From assembly GCA_002422305.1 (NCBI GenBank), contig DIUG01000052.1:1-10710 (forward strand): a stretch of DNA of 10,710 nucleotides, read 5' to 3'. Below, in pieces: positions 1 through 8,364 of the stretch (position 1 is the first letter of the stretch; each line of letters begins with the position of its first letter). The notes beneath the pieces were generated by a model. That model searched no databases. It was not told the origin of the DNA and saw only the letters and a list, made by a program, of their open reading frames with translations. The DNA comes from Patescibacteria group bacterium UBA6164 (GTDB taxonomy: Bacteria > Patescibacteriota > Gracilibacteria > BD1-5 > UBA6164). Position numbers and translations under genes: made by a program.

Positions 1-5
1 ATAAT

Positions 6-761
6 TTATTTCAGTTGATAGTAACCTTTTTTTATAATTGAAGATTTAAAAATTTCTTTTTTATAAGATTTTATTTTTATAATTTTTATATCTAAATTAT
101 TTTCTTTTATATGTTTTTTTAAATTTTCTGAAAATCATATTTGATCATATCATAAACATATAATTTTGGGTAAATAAATATTTAGCCATTTTAATGGATT
201 ATTTTCATCTCATCATATTACTATATCTGATATATTTAATTCTTTTATATGTTTAATTCTTTCTTTTTTATCAAAATAAGGTTTTTTTCATTTAAATTTT
301 TTTATATTATTATCTGTTGCTAATATTGTTATTAATTTATCTCAGTATTTTTTTGATTGATTTAAAAAATATTTATGTCATTCATGAACTAAATCAAAAG
401 TTCAAAAAGTAAGCACATTATTTTTTGAACTTTTGATTTTTTCTATATCATTTTTTATTAAATTCTTTAATTGTTCTAATTTTTCTATTTTTTGATTTTC
501 TCTAATTTTTTCTAAAATGACTATTTCTATTTTTTTCCCATAAATATCTTTATTAAAATCAAAAATATGAGATTCAAAAATATTTATATTTTTTCTAAAA
601 CTTCCAGCTCAATGATAGACTTTTTTTTCTACAATAATATTTATTTTATATACTCAATCTTCTATATCATCTCAAAAATATTCTATATTAGCAGTATTAA
701 ATCAAATAGTTCTTCATAATTGTTTTCATTTAATTACTTTTCATTTAATTATTTTTAACAT
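6..761 (-). CDS. ribF: Bifunctional riboflavin kinase / FAD synthetase-like protein with reversed domain order
   Basis: Predicted 251-aa cytoplasmic enzyme that would phosphorylate riboflavin to FMN and adenylylate FMN to FAD. Residues 1-113 read as a riboflavin kinase domain: GKQLGRTIGFNTANI at 12-26 is the flavokinase signature (Asn22 where Pro is usual), followed by a stretch resembling the family's ESH.FDF...YGK motif. Residues 115-251 read as a cytidylyltransferase-fold domain: TFGTFD at 118-123, the HxGH motif His126-Glu-Gly-His129, then a GYDQ segment and a C-terminal SSIIKK tail. These resemble archaeal RibL and glycerol-3-phosphate cytidylyltransferase more than the N-terminal domain of bacterial RibF. 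Standard RibF is about 310 aa with the adenylyltransferase first and the kinase second, so the order here is reversed. The start overlaps the ribH stop by 7 nt, implying co-translation. Many glycines are UGA. The kinase call is secure; the FAD synthase role of the second domain is inferred from the fusion and genome context. Confidence 0.85.
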
Positions 762-1210
762 ATTTTATTTATTTCATTAACTAGGTTAAGTCATGATAAT
801 GCATATGTTTCACTAATTCTTACTTTTACTTGTTCTTCATTTTCACAAGTTAGAATAGCATTTATTATTGCAGTATTTCATCATTTTAGAGAAATATTCA
901 TAATTCATCTAGCTGATTCTCAAGCAACCATTTCATAATGAGTAGTTTCTCATCTTATAATTACTCAAAAACATATAACTAAATCTGGATTTAATTGATT
1001 TTTTACTTTTTTCAAAAATCAAGGTATTTCAAAAGCTCAAGGAACTAAAAATTTTTTAATATTTTTAAATCAATTTTTTATTAAAAATTTTTCATTTATA
1101 TCTTCTAAATCCTTTGTAAAATCTCTGTTAAATTCTGATGTTATAAAAACTATTTTTAAATCTTTATCCAACTTTTTATAATCACTTTTTAATATTTTAT
1201 ATTTAGACAT
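755..1210 (-). CDS. ribH: 6,7-dimethyl-8-ribityllumazine synthase
   Basis: 151 aa, the usual length for the family. It condenses 5-amino-6-ribitylaminouracil with 3,4-dihydroxy-2-butanone 4-phosphate to the lumazine that RibE uses. The family motifs are readable in order: VFITSEFN near the N-terminus (substrate-binding loop with the aromatic residue), VPGAFEIP in the middle, and GVIIRGETTHYEMV, which contains the conserved RGET.H phosphate-binding and catalytic histidine segment, followed by GESARGIMNISL. Several invariant glycines, including those in PGAFEIP and RGE, are UGA, which supports code 25. The protein would assemble into a pentamer or a 60-mer capsid, as known for the family. It lies 2 nt after the ribE stop and overlaps ribF by 7 nt, so all three are likely one transcript. 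No ribosome binding site is visible upstream. Confidence 0.93.
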
Positions 1211-1212
1211 AT

Positions 1213-1791
1213 TTATTTGTTATTAATAATTTTATTGATATATTTAGCAAATATATCAAATTCTAGATTTACTTTATCTCATATTTTTAAATCTCATATA
1301 TTTGTTATTTCTTGAGTTAATGGAATAACTGAAACCGATAAATAATCATTTCAATCTTCTACAATAGTTAGACTAACTCAATTGATAGTTATACTTCATT
1401 TTTCTATTATAAGATTTTTATATTTTTCATCAAATTTTATATAAATATATTTTGATAAATCTAAGTTAGTAGATATTTTTTGTACTATTCAGGTTGTATC
1501 AATATGTCATGAAACGAAGTGTCAATCCATAGTATGAGATAATTTCAAGCTTCCTTCCACATTAAAATTATCTCATATTTTTTTATCTAAAAAATTTGTT
1601 TTTTTCATACTTTCTTGCATTACAAAAAAATTATATTTTTTATCATCTGATTCTATAATTGTCATACAAGCTCAATCATGAGCTATACTTATTCATTTTT
1701 TTAATTTTTTTCTAAAAATATTATCAACTGTAAATACTCAATTATTTATTTCTAATATTTTAGCTTTATTTTTTACTATTCCAGAAAACAT
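1213..1791 (-). CDS. ribE: Riboflavin synthase (alpha subunit type)
   Basis: 192 aa, slightly shorter than the typical 200-215 aa. It catalyses dismutation of two 6,7-dimethyl-8-ribityllumazine molecules to riboflavin plus the pyrimidine that RibH recycles; it acts as a homotrimer. The sequence shows the two homologous lumazine-binding barrels: barrel 1 starts with MFSGIV and has GISIAHDGACMTI at 33-45. The family's most recognisable signature, DGHFVSGHIDTTG, starts at residue 89 and opens barrel 2, and INGVSLTIVEDG near 136-147 repeats the barrel 1 motif. Glycines 90, 95 and 138 are UGA. Thirty-nine bases separate it from the tgt stop and 2 bases from ribH, consistent with one operon. No Shine-Dalgarno sequence precedes the ATG. 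The gene is also called ribC in some species. Confidence 0.93.
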
Positions 1792-1830
1792 ATTTTATAA
1801 GTTATTAAATAAAAGTTACTTTAATATTTT

Positions 1831-3009
1831 TTACTTTTTTAAAACTTCTTTCGGGTATTTAATCCAAAAATCTTTTCTAAAATCATCAAATTTATTTTCT
1901 AAAATAGCTATTCTTGCTTTTTTTCATAAATTTATTAAAAAATATAAATTATGATAACTTAAAAGTTGCATTCATAGCATTTCTCATTCTTGTATTAAAT
2001 GTCTCAAATATCATTTAGTATAATTTTTACAAACTTTACATTCACAAGTTTCGTCTATTGGTTCTTTACTTAATTTCCATTTCAAGTTGCTTATTTTAAT
2101 ATTTCAAACACTAGAAAAAGCTACTCAATGCCTTCATAATCTAGTTGGTAGTACACAATCAAACATATCTATTCATCTATATATTCATTCAATTAAATCT
2201 TCAGGAGTTCATACTCACATTAAATATCTAGGTTTATTTTCAGGTAAGTTATCTTTTAATATATCTAAAATTCTATACATGTCAATTTTAGATTCTCATA
2301 CTGATAATCATCAAATAGCAATTCAAGGAGTATCAAGTTTTCATATAAAATTAGCGGATTCTTTTCTTAAATCTTCAAAAGTTACTCATTGAATAATAGG
2401 GAATAGTGCTTGTGGATAATTTCATTCTAGCTCTCTTTTTATATTATTTTCTTTCCATCTAGTTACACATCTTTCAGCCCATCTGTGAGTTCTTTCCATT
2501 GCAGATCTAGCATATTCTTTAGTTGATTGTCATGGTGCACATTCATCAAAAGCCATTATTATATCTGCTCAAATATTTGATTGAATATCCATAACATTTT
2601 CTGCATCAAAATAATGTTTAGATCAATCTATAAAACTTTTAAAATGTACTCATTGTTCAGTTATTTTTACTAAACTTTCTGAATTTTTGAATCAATTATT
2701 TCAAGTTTGTCAAAGTGAAAAAACTTGAAATCAACCAGAATCAGTTAGAATTGGTTTTTTATAATTCATAAATTTATGGGCTCATCAAAAATGTTTTACT
2801 ATATTATCTCAAGGTTTTAGATATAAATGATAAGTATTATTTAATATAATTTCTGCTCACATTTCATCAAGTTCTTCATTATGTATTCATTTTACACTAG
2901 ATTTAGTTCATACAGGCATAAAAATAGGTGTTTTAAAACTACCATGTGCAGTGAAAAATTCTCATGCTCTCGCATATCAATCCTTATTTTCTAATTTAAA
3001 ATTAAACAT
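1831..3009 (-). CDS. tgt: tRNA-guanine transglycosylase
   Basis: 392 aa, close to the 370-390 aa norm. It exchanges guanine 34 in the anticodon of GUN tRNAs for a 7-deazaguanine base. Seen in order: PVGTKSSVKG at 32-41, NNTYHLYLKPG at 57-67, TDSGGFQVFSLG with Asp90 (general base region), MAFDECAP with Asp155 and Cys157, GGLSVGE with Val237, and MFDCVLPTR with Asp284, matching the catalytic nucleophile position. The C-terminal zinc site is present as C-x-C-x2-C followed about 25 residues later by SYHN. Cys and Val in the two pocket motifs are the residues found in preQ1-using bacterial enzymes, whereas eukaryotic queuine enzymes carry Gly in the second. It is the first gene of the minus-strand operon and is preceded by a plausible sigma70-type promoter. 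Glycines in the pocket are encoded by UGA and GGN. No preQ1 synthesis gene is in the window, so the base is presumably imported or made from genes elsewhere. Confidence 0.95.
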
Positions 3010-3038
3010 TTTTTTAGTTAGTTTTAAAAATTATTTTA

Positions 3039-3068
3039 ATTATAATAACTAAATTAACTAAAAATCAA
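3039..3068 (-). promoter_or_regulatory. Probable promoter of the tgt-ribEHF operon
   Basis: On the minus strand a TTGATT box (3068-3063) is followed after 18 bases by TATAAT (3044-3039), about 30 bases before the tgt ATG. The -10 is a perfect consensus but the region is so AT-rich that chance matches are expected. Confidence 0.45.
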
Positions 3069-3090
3069 ACTATTTTTTAAATATAATTTT

Positions 3091-3133
3091 AATCTAACTA
3101 AAAGTGGTCGGATTTGAAACGGGACGATAGATT
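3091..3133. other. GC-richer block bounded by a short inverted repeat in the divergent intergenic region
   Basis: Within the 200-base intergenic region, AATCTA (3091-3096) and TAGATT (3128-3133) form a 6-bp inverted repeat around a block at 3104-3127 that is about half G+C, in clear contrast to its surroundings. It lies between the two divergent promoters, so an operator is possible. On the minus strand part of it (TTCAAATCC) looks like a tRNA T-loop, but no matching T-stem or tRNA body is present. Function unknown. Confidence 0.3.
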
Positions 3134-3145
3134 AATAATTTATTT

Positions 3146-3175
3146 TTGACAAAGCATAAAATAAATATATATATA
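3146..3175 (+). promoter_or_regulatory. Probable promoter of cas12a
   Basis: A consensus TTGACA (3146-3151) is followed by alternating TATATA hexamers at 3168-3173 (16-base spacer) or 3170-3175 (18-base spacer), about 35 bases before the cas12a ATG. The same context around the -35 box (run of T before TTGACAAA) recurs in front of the toxin-antitoxin pair at 6857. Confidence 0.55.
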
Positions 3176-3209
3176 AAGTATATTATTTTATATATTTATT
3201 TCTATTATT

Positions 3210-6200
3210 ATGATAAAAAAAAGTAATTTTTGACAATTTACAGGATTATATGAGTTAAGTAAAACATTGAGGTTTGAACTTAAACCAGTTTGAGAGACTT
3301 TAAATATTTTAGAAAAAGATTGAGTTAGTCAAAAAGATAAAGAAGTAGAAGAAAATTATAATAAAATAAAAGTCTTTTTTGACTCTTTGCATAGAGAATT
3401 TGTAAAACAATCTTTAGAAAATTGATATTTAGAATTATTAGAAAATTTTTATAATTCTTACATTGAATTAAATAAAAATATAGAAAATAAAAAAAATAAA
3501 TCTTTACAAAAATTATTTGAAAAATCATCAAAAGAATTAAAAAAAGAACTTGTTAGTTTTTTTGAATGAAAATGAAATGATTGGAAACAAAAATATAGTT
3601 TTTTGAAAAAATGATGAATTGATGTATTAAATGAGAAAGAGGTTTTAGATTTGATGTGAGAATTTTATCCAAAAGAAAAAGAATTATTTAAAAAGTTTGA
3701 TAAATTTTTTACTTATTTTTCAAATTTCAAAGAATCAAGAAAAAACTTTTATGCAGATGATTGAAGAGCTTGAGCTATAGCAACAAGAGTAATTGATGAA
3801 AATTTAATTACTTTCATAAAAAATATAGAAGATTTTAAAAAGTTTAAAAATAATTTTTCAGATTTTATAGAAAATGGATTTTCAGATTGAAAAATAAAAA
3901 TTAATTGATTTACATTAGAAGAAAAACAAGTTTTTGATTTAGATTTTTACAATAATTGTTTACTTCAAGATTGAATAGATAATTATAATAAAATTTTATG
4001 ATGATTTTCAGAAGAAAATTGAAATAAAATTCAATGAATAAATGAAAAAATAAATTTATTTAAACAAAACCAAAATAAAACAAATTCTAAAGATGTTAAA
4101 TTTCCTAGATTTAAACTTCTATATAAACAAATACTTTCAGAAAAAGAAAAATTGATTTTCGTTGATGAAATAGAAAATGATGAGAAATTAATAAATTTTA
4201 TAAAAGAAAGTAAAAATAATAATTTAATAAAAGTTGAAAAAGCAATTGAAATTACAGAAAACTTTATAAAAAATAATGAAACTTTTGAACTTGATAAAAT
4301 ATATTTATCAAAAATTTCAATAAATACAATTTCAAATAAATTCTTTTCAAGTTGGGATTATATTTTGAAAGAAGGTTTTGATAAGTGAGAAATAAAAGAG
4401 TTTATTAGCTTTGAAGATTTAAAAAATGCTTTTGGGAAGATAAAATATGAAAATTTAGAAGATATTTTTAAAAGTAATTATATAACAGATTATATAGCTA
4501 TAAATTGAGAAGATCTTTATAAGAATTTTTTAAATATATTTTTATATGAATTTAAGCAAAATATTAACGAAATAAATTTCTATAATTCAGAATTAGAAAA
4601 ATTATTTTTAGAAAAATTTGAAAAAACTGAAACTCAAGTTCAGATAATAAAAAATTATTTTGATAGTGTATTATCATTATACAAAATGACTAAATATTTT
4701 GCTTTAGAGAAAGGGAAAAAGAAAATTGAAGATTTAGAAACTGACAATAATTTTTATAATGATTTTTTTGTTTATTATGAAGATTTTGAAATTTGGAAAG
4801 ATTATAATTTAGTAAGAAATTTTATCACAAAAAAACAAGTTAAAACAGATAAATTTAAACTAAATTTTGAAAATTCTCAATTCTTGACTGGTTGGGATAA
4901 GGATAAAGAAAAAGAAAGACTTTGAATAATTCTAAAAAAAGATGAAAAATATTATTTATGAATTTTAAAAAATAATAAGATTTTTAATAGTTATAATTAT
5001 GAAAGTTGAGATTTTTATGAAAAGATGAGTTATAAGCAATTAAATAATGTTTATAGACAATTGCCAAGATTTGCTTTTTCTAAAGCTAAAAGAGAAGTAT
5101 ATTGAATTACACCTGAATTAGAACAAATAAAAGAGGAATTTGATATTTTTCAAAAAAATAAAGAAAAATGAGAAAAATTTGATATAGAAAAATTAAAAAA
5201 GTTGATTAATTGTTATAAAAAATGATTTATAAAAACTTATGAAAATGAGTTTGATTTAGAAAAAATCAAAAATACTGATTATCTAGATTTAGCTACTTTT
5301 TATGATGAAATAGAACAAAAAACTTATAAAATAGATTTTAATAAAATTTCAGAAAATTTTATTAATGCAAAAGTTAATTCTTGAGAACTATATTTATTTC
5401 AAATTTATAACAAAGATTTTTCAGAAACAAAAAAGGCTTGAAGTAAAGAAAATATTCATACAAAATACTTTAAATTACTTTTTGATGAAAAAAATCTAGA
5501 AAAATTAGTTATAAAACTTAGTTGATGAGCAGAAATGTTTTTTAGAGAAAAAACTGAAAAACTAAAAACAAAATTAGATAAATCTTGAAAAGAAGTTTTA
5601 GAACATAGAAGGTATTCAAAAGATAAAATAATGCTTCATTTATCAATAACTTTGAATGCGAATAAATGAGATAGTTTTTGATTTAATAAAATGGTAAATG
5701 AATATTTAAATAAAAATGAAGACATTAAAATTATTTGAATAGATAGGGGAGAAAAGCATTTAGCTTATTATTCAGTAATAGATAAAAATTGAAAAATAGA
5801 AGAAATAGACACTTTAAATATTATAAAATCTAGTGATTGAAAAATAACTAATTATTTAGAAAAACTTGAAAAAATAGAATCTTCAAGAAAAGATTCAAGA
5901 GTGTCTTGGTGAGAAATAGAAAATATTAAAGAATTAAAAAATGGTTATATTTCACAAGTAGTTAATAAACTTGCTGAACTTATTATAAAATATAATGCAA
6001 TTATTGTTTTTGAAGATTTAAATATTTGATTTAAAAGATGAAGGCAAAAAATAGAAAAACAAATATATCAAAAACTAGAACTTGCTTTGGCTAAAAAATT
6101 AAATTATTTAACACAGAAAGACAAAAATGATAATGAAGTTTTATGAAATTTAAAAGCATTACAACTTGTTCCAAAAGTAAACGATTATCAAGATATAGCA

Positions 6201-6848
6201 AATTATAAACAATCTGGAATAATGTTTTATACAAGAGCAAACTATACTTCTACTACTTGTCCTTGCTGTTGATTTAGAAAAAATATTTATATTTCAAATT
6301 CTGATACAAAAGAAAAACAAAAGAAAGATTTTGAAAAAATAGATATAAAATTTGATGGAGAAAAATTTATTTTTTCTTATGAAATAATTCAAGATAAAAA
6401 AGCTAAACAAAAATCAAATAAAACTAATTTTTCAGTAAATAGTAATTTTTCAAGATTTAAATATAATTCTAAAAAAATGTTAGTTGAAGAAGTAAATCTA
6501 AATTTAGAGTTACAAAATTTATTTAAAGATATAGATTTAAAATGAGATATAAATAAACAAATTTTAGAAAAAGATAGTTACTTTTATAAAAGTTTAACTT
6601 ATTATTTTAATTTAATTCTACAATTAAGAAATTCAGATTCAAAAAATGATATTGATTATATAACTTGTCCAAGTTGTAATTATCATAGTAAAGATTGATT
6701 TCAAGGTTTAGAATATAATGCTGATGCAAATTGAGCTTATAATATTGCTAGAAAATGAATTATTATGCTTGATAGAATTGAGAAAAATTTTGAAAAGCCA
6801 GATTTATATGTAAGTGATATTGATTGGGATAATTTCACTCAAAAATAA
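3210..6848 (+). CDS. cas12a: Cas12a (Cpf1) type V-A CRISPR effector nuclease
   Basis: 1212 aa, within the 1200-1350 aa range of the family. It processes its own pre-crRNA and makes staggered cuts in crRNA-matched DNA next to a T-rich PAM. The N-terminus (FTGLYELSKTLRFELKPVG) is the classic Cas12a WED-I start. The crRNA-processing residues appear as His810 and Lys819, spaced by nine as in the Francisella enzyme, with a further Lys at 835. The RuvC triad is Asp845 (IGIDRGEKHL), Glu935 (FEDLN) and Asp1172 (NADANGAYNIARKG). The Nuc-domain arginine is Arg1140 in LQLRNSDS. Cys1017/Cys1020 (TCPCCGF) and Cys1153/Cys1156 (TCPSCNY) flank the Nuc domain and could bind zinc. Dozens of glycines are UGA, so under the standard code this gene breaks into many fragments. 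The ATG at 3210 is chosen because the family N-terminus begins a few residues later and the promoter sits just upstream; there is no Shine-Dalgarno sequence. No terminator follows. Confidence 0.97.
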
Positions 6849-6856
6849 TTTATTTT

Positions 6857-6885
6857 TTGACAAAATACAAAAATAATCATATAAT
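6857..6885 (+). promoter_or_regulatory. Consensus promoter of the toxin-antitoxin pair
   Basis: TTGACA (6857-6862), exactly 17 bases, then TATAAT (6880-6885): a full consensus match, 31 bases before the antitoxin ATG and starting only 8 bases after the cas12a stop. It suggests the pair is transcribed independently of cas12a. Confidence 0.75.
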
Positions 6886-6916
6886 TATATAAATATTATC
6901 TAATAATTATTAAATT

Positions 6917-7168
6917 ATGCAATTTACAACAACAACGGAAATAGCAAGAAAAGGAAGTAAAATATTTAAAAATTATACTTATGCAACTGTTTTAAATAAT
7001 AATATAGATATTTGAATGCTTATCTGAACGGATTTATATAAATTAATGATGGAAAAATGAATTATTGATGATTTAGTTGAAGATTTAGAAATGAATAAAA
7101 ATAAAGAAAAATTACAAGAAAAATATAAAAATTCTGCTAATAGCTGATTATCTAACTTAGTAATTTAA
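6917..7168 (+). CDS. Phd/YefM-like type II antitoxin
   Basis: 83 aa. The N-terminal half reads as a small DNA-binding antitoxin fold: TTTTEIARKGSKIF (strand then helix), then YATVLNNNIDIGMLIGTDLYKLM, matching the pattern of Phd/YefM-family proteins in which a short strand pair (VLNN.x.IG.LI) follows the first helix. The C-terminal third (from about residue 48) is highly charged (LVEDLEMNKNKEKLQEKYK), as expected of the flexible tail that wraps and inhibits the toxin. By family knowledge it would neutralise the protein encoded immediately downstream and repress its own promoter. It starts 68 bases after cas12a and ends 5 bases before the toxin. Glycines at LNNNIDIG, LIG and EKG are UGA, so it is native to a code 25 genome. 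Exact family assignment is by pattern only. Confidence 0.7.
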
Positions 7169-7173
7169 AAAAT

Positions 7174-7431
7174 ATGTATAATTTTGTATTTACGAAAAAT
7201 GGAGAAAAACAATTTTTAAAATTGGATAATCAAGATAAAGAAAGAATTTTGAGTAAATTAAAATACTTTAAGAATAATTTGGATTATAATAATAATCTTA
7301 GAATACTAAATGATATGAAACCTGCAACACATAGATTAAGGATTTGAAATATAAGAATTATATTAGAAAAAATAAATGATTGTAATTTTCATATCCTAGA
7401 TATTTGATATAGATGAGATATTTATAAATAA
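7174..7431 (+). CDS. RelE/ParE-superfamily toxin
   Basis: 85 aa, the standard length for the superfamily. The opening YNFVFTKNGEKQFLKLD and the following helical DKERILSKLKYFKNN match the two N-terminal helices; HRLRIGNIRIILEK followed by ILDIGYRGDIYK matches the central strands and the C-terminal strand with the conserved R.GDYR and H/YR.DIY patterns. In RelE-like members these basic residues cleave mRNA on the ribosome; ParE-like members instead inhibit gyrase. Which activity applies cannot be told from the sequence, although the terminal YR.DIYK pattern is nearer to RelE. It lies 5 bases after the antitoxin and is closed off by the terminator at 7444-7480, giving a self-contained two-gene unit between the effector and the spacer-acquisition genes. 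UGA glycines are used. Confidence 0.82.
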
Positions 7432-7443
7432 TTTCCCAAAAAT

Positions 7444-7480
7444 AAAAAAATATGCTAAAATAATTTTAGCATATTTTTTT
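7444..7480. terminator. Intrinsic terminator after the toxin gene (symmetric)
   Basis: TATGCTAAAA (7451-7460) pairs with TTTTAGCATA (7464-7473) across a 3-base loop, and the stem is extended by seven A-T pairs, A7444-7450 with T7474-7480. The T tract makes it a Rho-independent terminator on the plus strand, and the A tract makes it symmetric. It separates the toxin-antitoxin unit from cas4, whose ATG is 14 bases further on. Confidence 0.75.
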
Positions 7481-7493
7481 ATACTCAAAAATT

Positions 7494-8078
7494 ATGGAAA
7501 ACTATATAAAACTCTCAACTCTAAATGATTTCATTTTTTGCCCAAAATCAATTTATTATCATAATTTATATGATAAATATGAAAAAAAATTATATCAAGA
7601 GGAAGCTCAAATTGCTTGAACTATTGCTCATGAAAGTGTAGATAATAAAACTTATTCTACAAGAAAGCATATTTTACAAAGTTTAAGTATTTATAACGAA
7701 AAGTATAAAATAGCTTGAAAAATAGATATGTTTTATAAAAGTGATTGAAAACTAGTTGAACGAAAAAACAAAATAGAGAAAATTTATTTATGATATAAAT
7801 ATCAAATTTGGGGACAAATGTTTTGTTTAGAAGAAATGTGATATGAAGTTAGAAGTATGTATTTTCATAGTATGAAAGATAATAAAAATTATAGGATTTA
7901 TAAGCCAAATAGTAATGAGTTATTAAAATTTGAAGCATTTTTAGAGAAGTATAGGAAATTTGATTTATTACAAAAAAAATGGAATCAAAACACACAAAAA
8001 TGTATTAAATGTATTTATAGAGATCTTTGTGATTATTATATTTGAGAAGTTTATCCTCAATTAAATTTATTTGAATAA
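7494..8078 (+). CDS. cas4: Cas4 PD-(D/E)xK nuclease, spacer acquisition
   Basis: 194 aa, typical. Cas4 trims prespacers and selects those next to a PAM, delivering them to Cas1-Cas2 in the correct orientation. The four iron-sulfur cysteines are present: Cys16 in FIFCP and Cys170, Cys173 and Cys179 in CIKCIYRDLC. Nuclease residues are His46 (GTIAHE), Asp78 (GKIDMF), Glu89 and Lys91 (VERK), with the QxxxY-like helix after it (YKYQIWGQMF). The glycine before IAHE and that before KID are UGA. The gene starts 14 bases after the toxin terminator, with no clear promoter of its own in that short gap, so its transcription may rely on read-through or a promoter overlapping the terminator. A MITE-like element separates it from cas1, which normally follows directly. 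Confidence 0.93.
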
Positions 8079-8118
8079 AAAATCCCCCTGACTCCGTTAT
8101 ACTCCGTCTTTTCCCCTT

Positions 8119-8334
8119 ATTAAGAGCAATACCATTAAGTTAAGAAATTATGTACTATGGTTTTAATCCCTCCCCCTTGCGGGTACTCCCTTTGAAAAAG
8201 GGAGATTAAAAAGGATTTATATTACTAATCATATTATTTCTCCCTTTTCCAAAGGGAGTACTCGAGGTACGAGAGGGAGGGGTTAGAAAATATATACCTC
8301 TATTTCCCTTAACTTAATGGCATTACATTAAGAG
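8119..8334. mobile_element. MITE-like element with terminal inverted repeats and 8-bp target duplication
   Basis: A 200-base non-coding element (8127-8326) flanked by ATTAAGAG at 8119-8126 and 8327-8334, which looks like an 8-bp target-site duplication. Terminal inverted repeats are AATACCATTAAGTTAAG on the left (8128-8144) and its complement on the right (8308-8324), 16 of 17 matching. It has no ORF and a G+C content clearly above its surroundings. It lies in the cas4-cas1 interval, where it would have to be mobilised by a transposase encoded elsewhere. The rest of 8079-8364 holds no gene; an AGGAG at about 8332-8336 is too far from the cas1 ATG to be its ribosome binding site. Confidence 0.75.
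8164..8284. repeat. Inner long imperfect inverted repeat of the MITE, each arm with a small hairpin
   Basis: The arm at 8164-8204 (TAATCCCTCCC, then GGGTACTCCCTTT) is the imperfect reverse complement of the arm at 8240-8284. Each arm also folds on itself: CTCCCTTT (8186-8193) with AAAGGGAG (8197-8204), and CTCCCTTT (8240-8247) with AAAGGGAG (8251-8258). A transcript across it would form either one long hairpin or two small ones. Confidence 0.8.
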
Positions 8335-8364
8335 GAGCTTAATTATATTTTCTAATTTATATTT

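Noticed and set aside
2087..2392. Open frame of 101 codons on the plus strand.
   Set aside because: It lies wholly antisense to tgt, whose protein motifs are unambiguous, and its translation resembles no family.
3104..3127. tRNA gene or tRNA 3' end on the minus strand.
   Set aside because: A TTCAAAT T-loop-like motif is present, but the flanking five bases do not form a T-stem, and no anticodon or D arm precedes it.
3325..3531. Open frame of 68 codons on the minus strand.
   Set aside because: It is antisense to the start of cas12a; the Phe/Leu/Tyr-rich product is what the reverse of A-rich coding sequence gives.
3210..6848. Effector could be Cas12a2 (RNA-activated) because of its C-terminal cysteine pairs.
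   Set aside because: A full Nuc domain of about 130 residues with the LQLRNSDS arginine motif lies between the cysteine pairs, and the WED, RuvC and processing motifs match ordinary Cas12a. Cas12a2 instead has a compact zinc ribbon in place of Nuc.
6849..6916. A mini-CRISPR repeat or crRNA-like RNA next to the toxin-antitoxin pair, as in CreTA.
   Set aside because: No match to the repeat or its TCTAC/GTAGA hairpin is seen here; the interval is explained by the promoter and a short AT-rich leader.
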